From the NCBI RefSeq assembly GCF_001469025.1, contig NZ_LNIZ01000003.1:62001-126000 (forward strand): DNA of 64,000 nt, given 5' to 3'. The notes beneath the pieces were generated by a model. The model did no database searches and had not been told where the DNA came from. It saw only the letters and a list, made by a program, of their open reading frames with translations. This document shows, in pieces, positions 60,996 to 64,000 of this stretch. Position 1 is the stretch's first letter. Each line of letters begins with the position of its first letter. The stretch comes from Trueperella bernardiae. GTDB taxonomy: Bacteria > Actinomycetota > Actinomycetes > Actinomycetales > Actinomycetaceae. A program made the translations under genes and the position numbers.

Positions 60996-61867
60996 GGCTT
61001 TGATGCTAGCGGAAGGCGGAATTGGCCCGAAACTAGCTCGGCTAGGCCGTCGGTGAGAACGCCGTCGAGCGCCGGGCCGAAGCGCTCCGCGGGGAGGGTG
61101 GTGGCGGCGAGGAGTGAGTCGTAGTCGTGGGGGCCGCGGCGCAGGGCTGCCATGATCTTCCCGCGCGCCTGCCGGTTCGTGCCCTCCCAGGCCTGCGGGC
61201 GGCGGCGGTGGGCGTGGGCGTCGGCCGGGCTGCCGGCCAGATTCCACTCGCAGTGGGTGGCGAGCGGGCAGGCATCGCAGGCGGGCGTTCGGGCCGTGCA
61301 GACGAGCGCCCCAAACTCCATGATGGCGGCGTTCCAGAGCCAGGCCTGGTCGTCGTCGGGAACGAAAGCCTCGGCGCGAGCGAGTTCGGCCTTGGTCTGC
61401 GTGGGCGCGGGCAGGGCCTCGCCGTGCCAGCGGGCGAGCACGCGGCGGATGTTCGTGTCAAGCACCACGCTGCGGCCGCGGAAGGCAAAGGCAACGACGG
61501 CGGCCGCCGTGTACGGGCCGACGCCAGGCAGGGTGAGCAGATCGGTGTAGGTGGAGGGGAAGGAGCCGCGCTCAGTGATCGCGATCGCTGCCTCCTGCAG
61601 ACGCAGTGCGCGGCGCGGGTAGCCCATGCGGTCCCAGGCGATAAGGACCTCGGCGGGAGAGGCCGAGGCAAGGTGGGCGGGGGAGGGCCAGCGCTCCATC
61701 CACGTCCGCCACACCGGTTCCACGCGGGCAACCGGGGTCTGTTGGCTCATCACCTCACACACGAGGATCGACCACGGGTCCGTGGTCTCACGCCACGGCA
61801 ACGGCCGGGCATGCTGGGCGTACCAGTGGGTGAGGGCCGCGTAAGCGGTTTCGGGTTCGGGTGCCAC
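60992..61867 (-). CDS. mutY: A/G-specific adenine glycosylase
   Basis: 291 residues. LVCEVMSQQTPVARVEPVW has the catalytic Glu, LPGVGPYTAAAVVAFAFRG is the helix-hairpin-helix, SVVLDTNIRRVLARW holds the catalytic Asp, and C-x6-C-x2-C-x5-C (CTARTPACDACPLATHC) binds the 4Fe-4S cluster. It removes adenine paired with 8-oxoguanine. Like many actinobacterial forms it lacks the C-terminal MutT-like domain. The GTG at 61867 (VAPEPETAYAALTHWYA) is the best start; a longer in-frame reading upstream is Arg/Pro-rich and opposes the next gene. Confidence 0.93.
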   Translation of the reverse strand: MAPEPETAYAALTHWYAQHARPLPWRETTDPWSILVCEVMSQQTPVARVEPVWRTWMERWPSPAHLASASPAEVLIAWDRMGYPRRALRLQEAAIAITERGSFPSTYTDLLTLPGVGPYTAAAVVAFAFRGRSVVLDTNIRRVLARWHGEALPAPTQTKAELARAEAFVPDDDQAWLWNAAIMEFGALVCTARTPACDACPLATHCEWNLAGSPADAHAHRRRPQAWEGTNRQARGKIMAALRRGPHDYDSLLAATTLPAERFGPALDGVLTDGLAELVSGQFRLPLASKP

Positions 61868-61935
61868 CCGCCTCACTATAGCGCCGCCCGGCGCGCATCG
61901 CTCCCGCGGCAAGGGATTGCCGCTACGGTAGGGGC

Positions 61936-63156
<1,221 letters not shown>

Positions 63157-63189
63157 GCCGCCCGCGCCACGCGCCTACACCGCCCTGCG

Positions 63190-64000
63190 CTACGCGTCCA
63201 GCGGCAGCACCGCCCGCGCCGCCGCTGCCACGTCGTCCACTGGGCGCAGCCGCATGCCGGCGGGTGGGCTGAGCTTTTCCGAGGTCCGGGGCAGGATCGC
63301 CGTGTGGAAGCCGAGCCGGGCGGCCTCGTTCAGCCGCCGCTGGAGCCCGACCACCGGGCGCAGCTCGCCGGTCAGCGACACCTCGCCCACCGCGATCACG
63401 CCCGGCGCAAGCGGTAGATCCGCGGCGGCCGAGGCCAGCGCCAGCGCGATCGCCACGTCCACGCTCGGCTCGAGCGCCTTGGCCCCGCCCACGGTGGACA
63501 CGAACACGTCGTTACGCTCGAACTGCACGCCGAGCCGGGACTGGAGCACGGCCAGCATCATGGCCACCCGCGAGCTGTCCACCCCCGAGGTGGTGCGCCG
63601 CGGCGGGCCGGCCGCCGGCACCGACAGCGCCTGCACTTCCACCGGCATGGGCCGCCGCCCCTCGAGTGTGACCGTCACGCACGTGCCCGGCACGGTGAGG
63701 TTGCGAGCGGAGAGGAACAGGCCCGACGGGTCTGCAAGCCCCACGATCCCCGAGTCCACAAGTTCGAAGCAACCCACTTCGTCGGTGGCCCCGTAGCGGT
63801 TCTTCACCGCCCGCACGAGCCGCAGCCGCGAGTGCCGATCGCCTTCGAACTGGCACACCACGTCCACCAGGTGCTCCAGCACGCGCGGGCCGGCGATCGA
63901 GCCGTCCTTGGTCACGTGCCCGACCAGCAACACCGGCAGGTCGGAGGACTTGGCCGTGTTGACCAGCGTGGACGTCACGGAGCGGACCTGCGCCACGCCG
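63190..64000 (-). CDS. radA: DNA repair protein RadA, C-terminal part (cut by window edge)
   Basis: Reads in from the right edge, so the zinc finger and Walker A are outside the window. Present are LPVLLVGHVTKDGSIAGPRV, LEHLVDVVCQFEGDRHSRLR, the RadA-specific AVKNRYGATDEVGCFE, and the Lon-like domain (VFVSTVGGAKALEPSVDVAI, VGEVSLTGELRPV). RadA drives branch migration in recombination. Its stop is 34 bp from the stop of the convergent membrane-anchored gene. Confidence 0.95.
   Translation of the reverse strand, partial: GVAQVRSVTSTLVNTAKSSDLPVLLVGHVTKDGSIAGPRVLEHLVDVVCQFEGDRHSRLRLVRAVKNRYGATDEVGCFELVDSGIVGLADPSGLFLSARNLTVPGTCVTVTLEGRRPMPVEVQALSVPAAGPPRRTTSGVDSSRVAMMLAVLQSRLGVQFERNDVFVSTVGGAKALEPSVDVAIALALASAAADLPLAPGVIAVGEVSLTGELRPVVGLQRRLNEAARLGFHTAILPRTSEKLSPPAGMRLRPVDDVAAAARAVLPLDA

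Overview
This is high-GC DNA with short intergenic gaps and many ATGA/GTGA start-stop overlaps. The gene content points to an actinobacterium: a DUF3180 gene after the folate genes, a DUF2520-panC-panD block, a DUF2342 metalloprotease next to tilS, a RAMA-domain protein and a possible DtxR/IdeR-type iron box. A facultatively anaerobic member of the Actinomycetaceae would fit (anaerobic GlpABC, pyruvate phosphate dikinase, PTS-linked dihydroxyacetone kinase, Feo). I cannot name the species from sequence alone.

Layout. 1-2160 is a decayed segment: the 5' end of an ArsR-type regulator, a TM2-domain gene broken by an amber codon, and an internal fragment of a sugar-binding lipoprotein gene with its own amber codon. 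2161-9927 is a three-gene defence-type operon: type III modification subunit, type III restriction subunit and a SNF2-type helicase. 10200-16172 holds ppdK and a membrane protein/lipoprotein pair. 16660-19565 is an iron(II)-uptake operon (feoA, feoB, feoC-like) under a candidate DtxR/IdeR box, with feoA carrying an ochre codon and feoB a frameshift. 19596-28624 has a large D-lactate/glycolate-type dehydrogenase, a RAMA-domain protein, an alpha/beta hydrolase, metX and an NlpC/P60 hydrolase. 28741-38292 is a housekeeping block: ppa, dacB, DUF2342 protease, tilS, hpt, ftsH, folE, folP, fused folBK and DUF3180. Two bacterial PH-domain membrane proteins follow.

40924-60609 is rich in glycerol genes: dhaM (a full EIIA-HPr-EI fusion), dhaL and dhaK; then, after a pantothenate/lysS block (DUF2520, panC, panD, inactive HAD, lysS), glpK, glpF, a uridine-kinase-like gene, an SMP-30 lactonase and glpC-glpB-glpA, divergent from a SorC/DeoR-type regulator with a GNAT gene. 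Glycerol can enter through GlpF, be phosphorylated by GlpK and oxidised by GlpABC to dihydroxyacetone phosphate. Dihydroxyacetone can be phosphorylated by DhaKLM using PEP. The window ends with mutY, membrane proteins and a radA fragment.

Between genes I found two families of interspersed repeats: an approximately 65-bp palindrome in three copies (1521, 40797, 54758) and an 83-bp element in two inverted copies (16455, 38371). There are also single long palindromes, two short GC-rich tandem arrays and an over-represented word, GGCGTCGT. I saw no rRNA, tRNA, transposase or CRISPR array.
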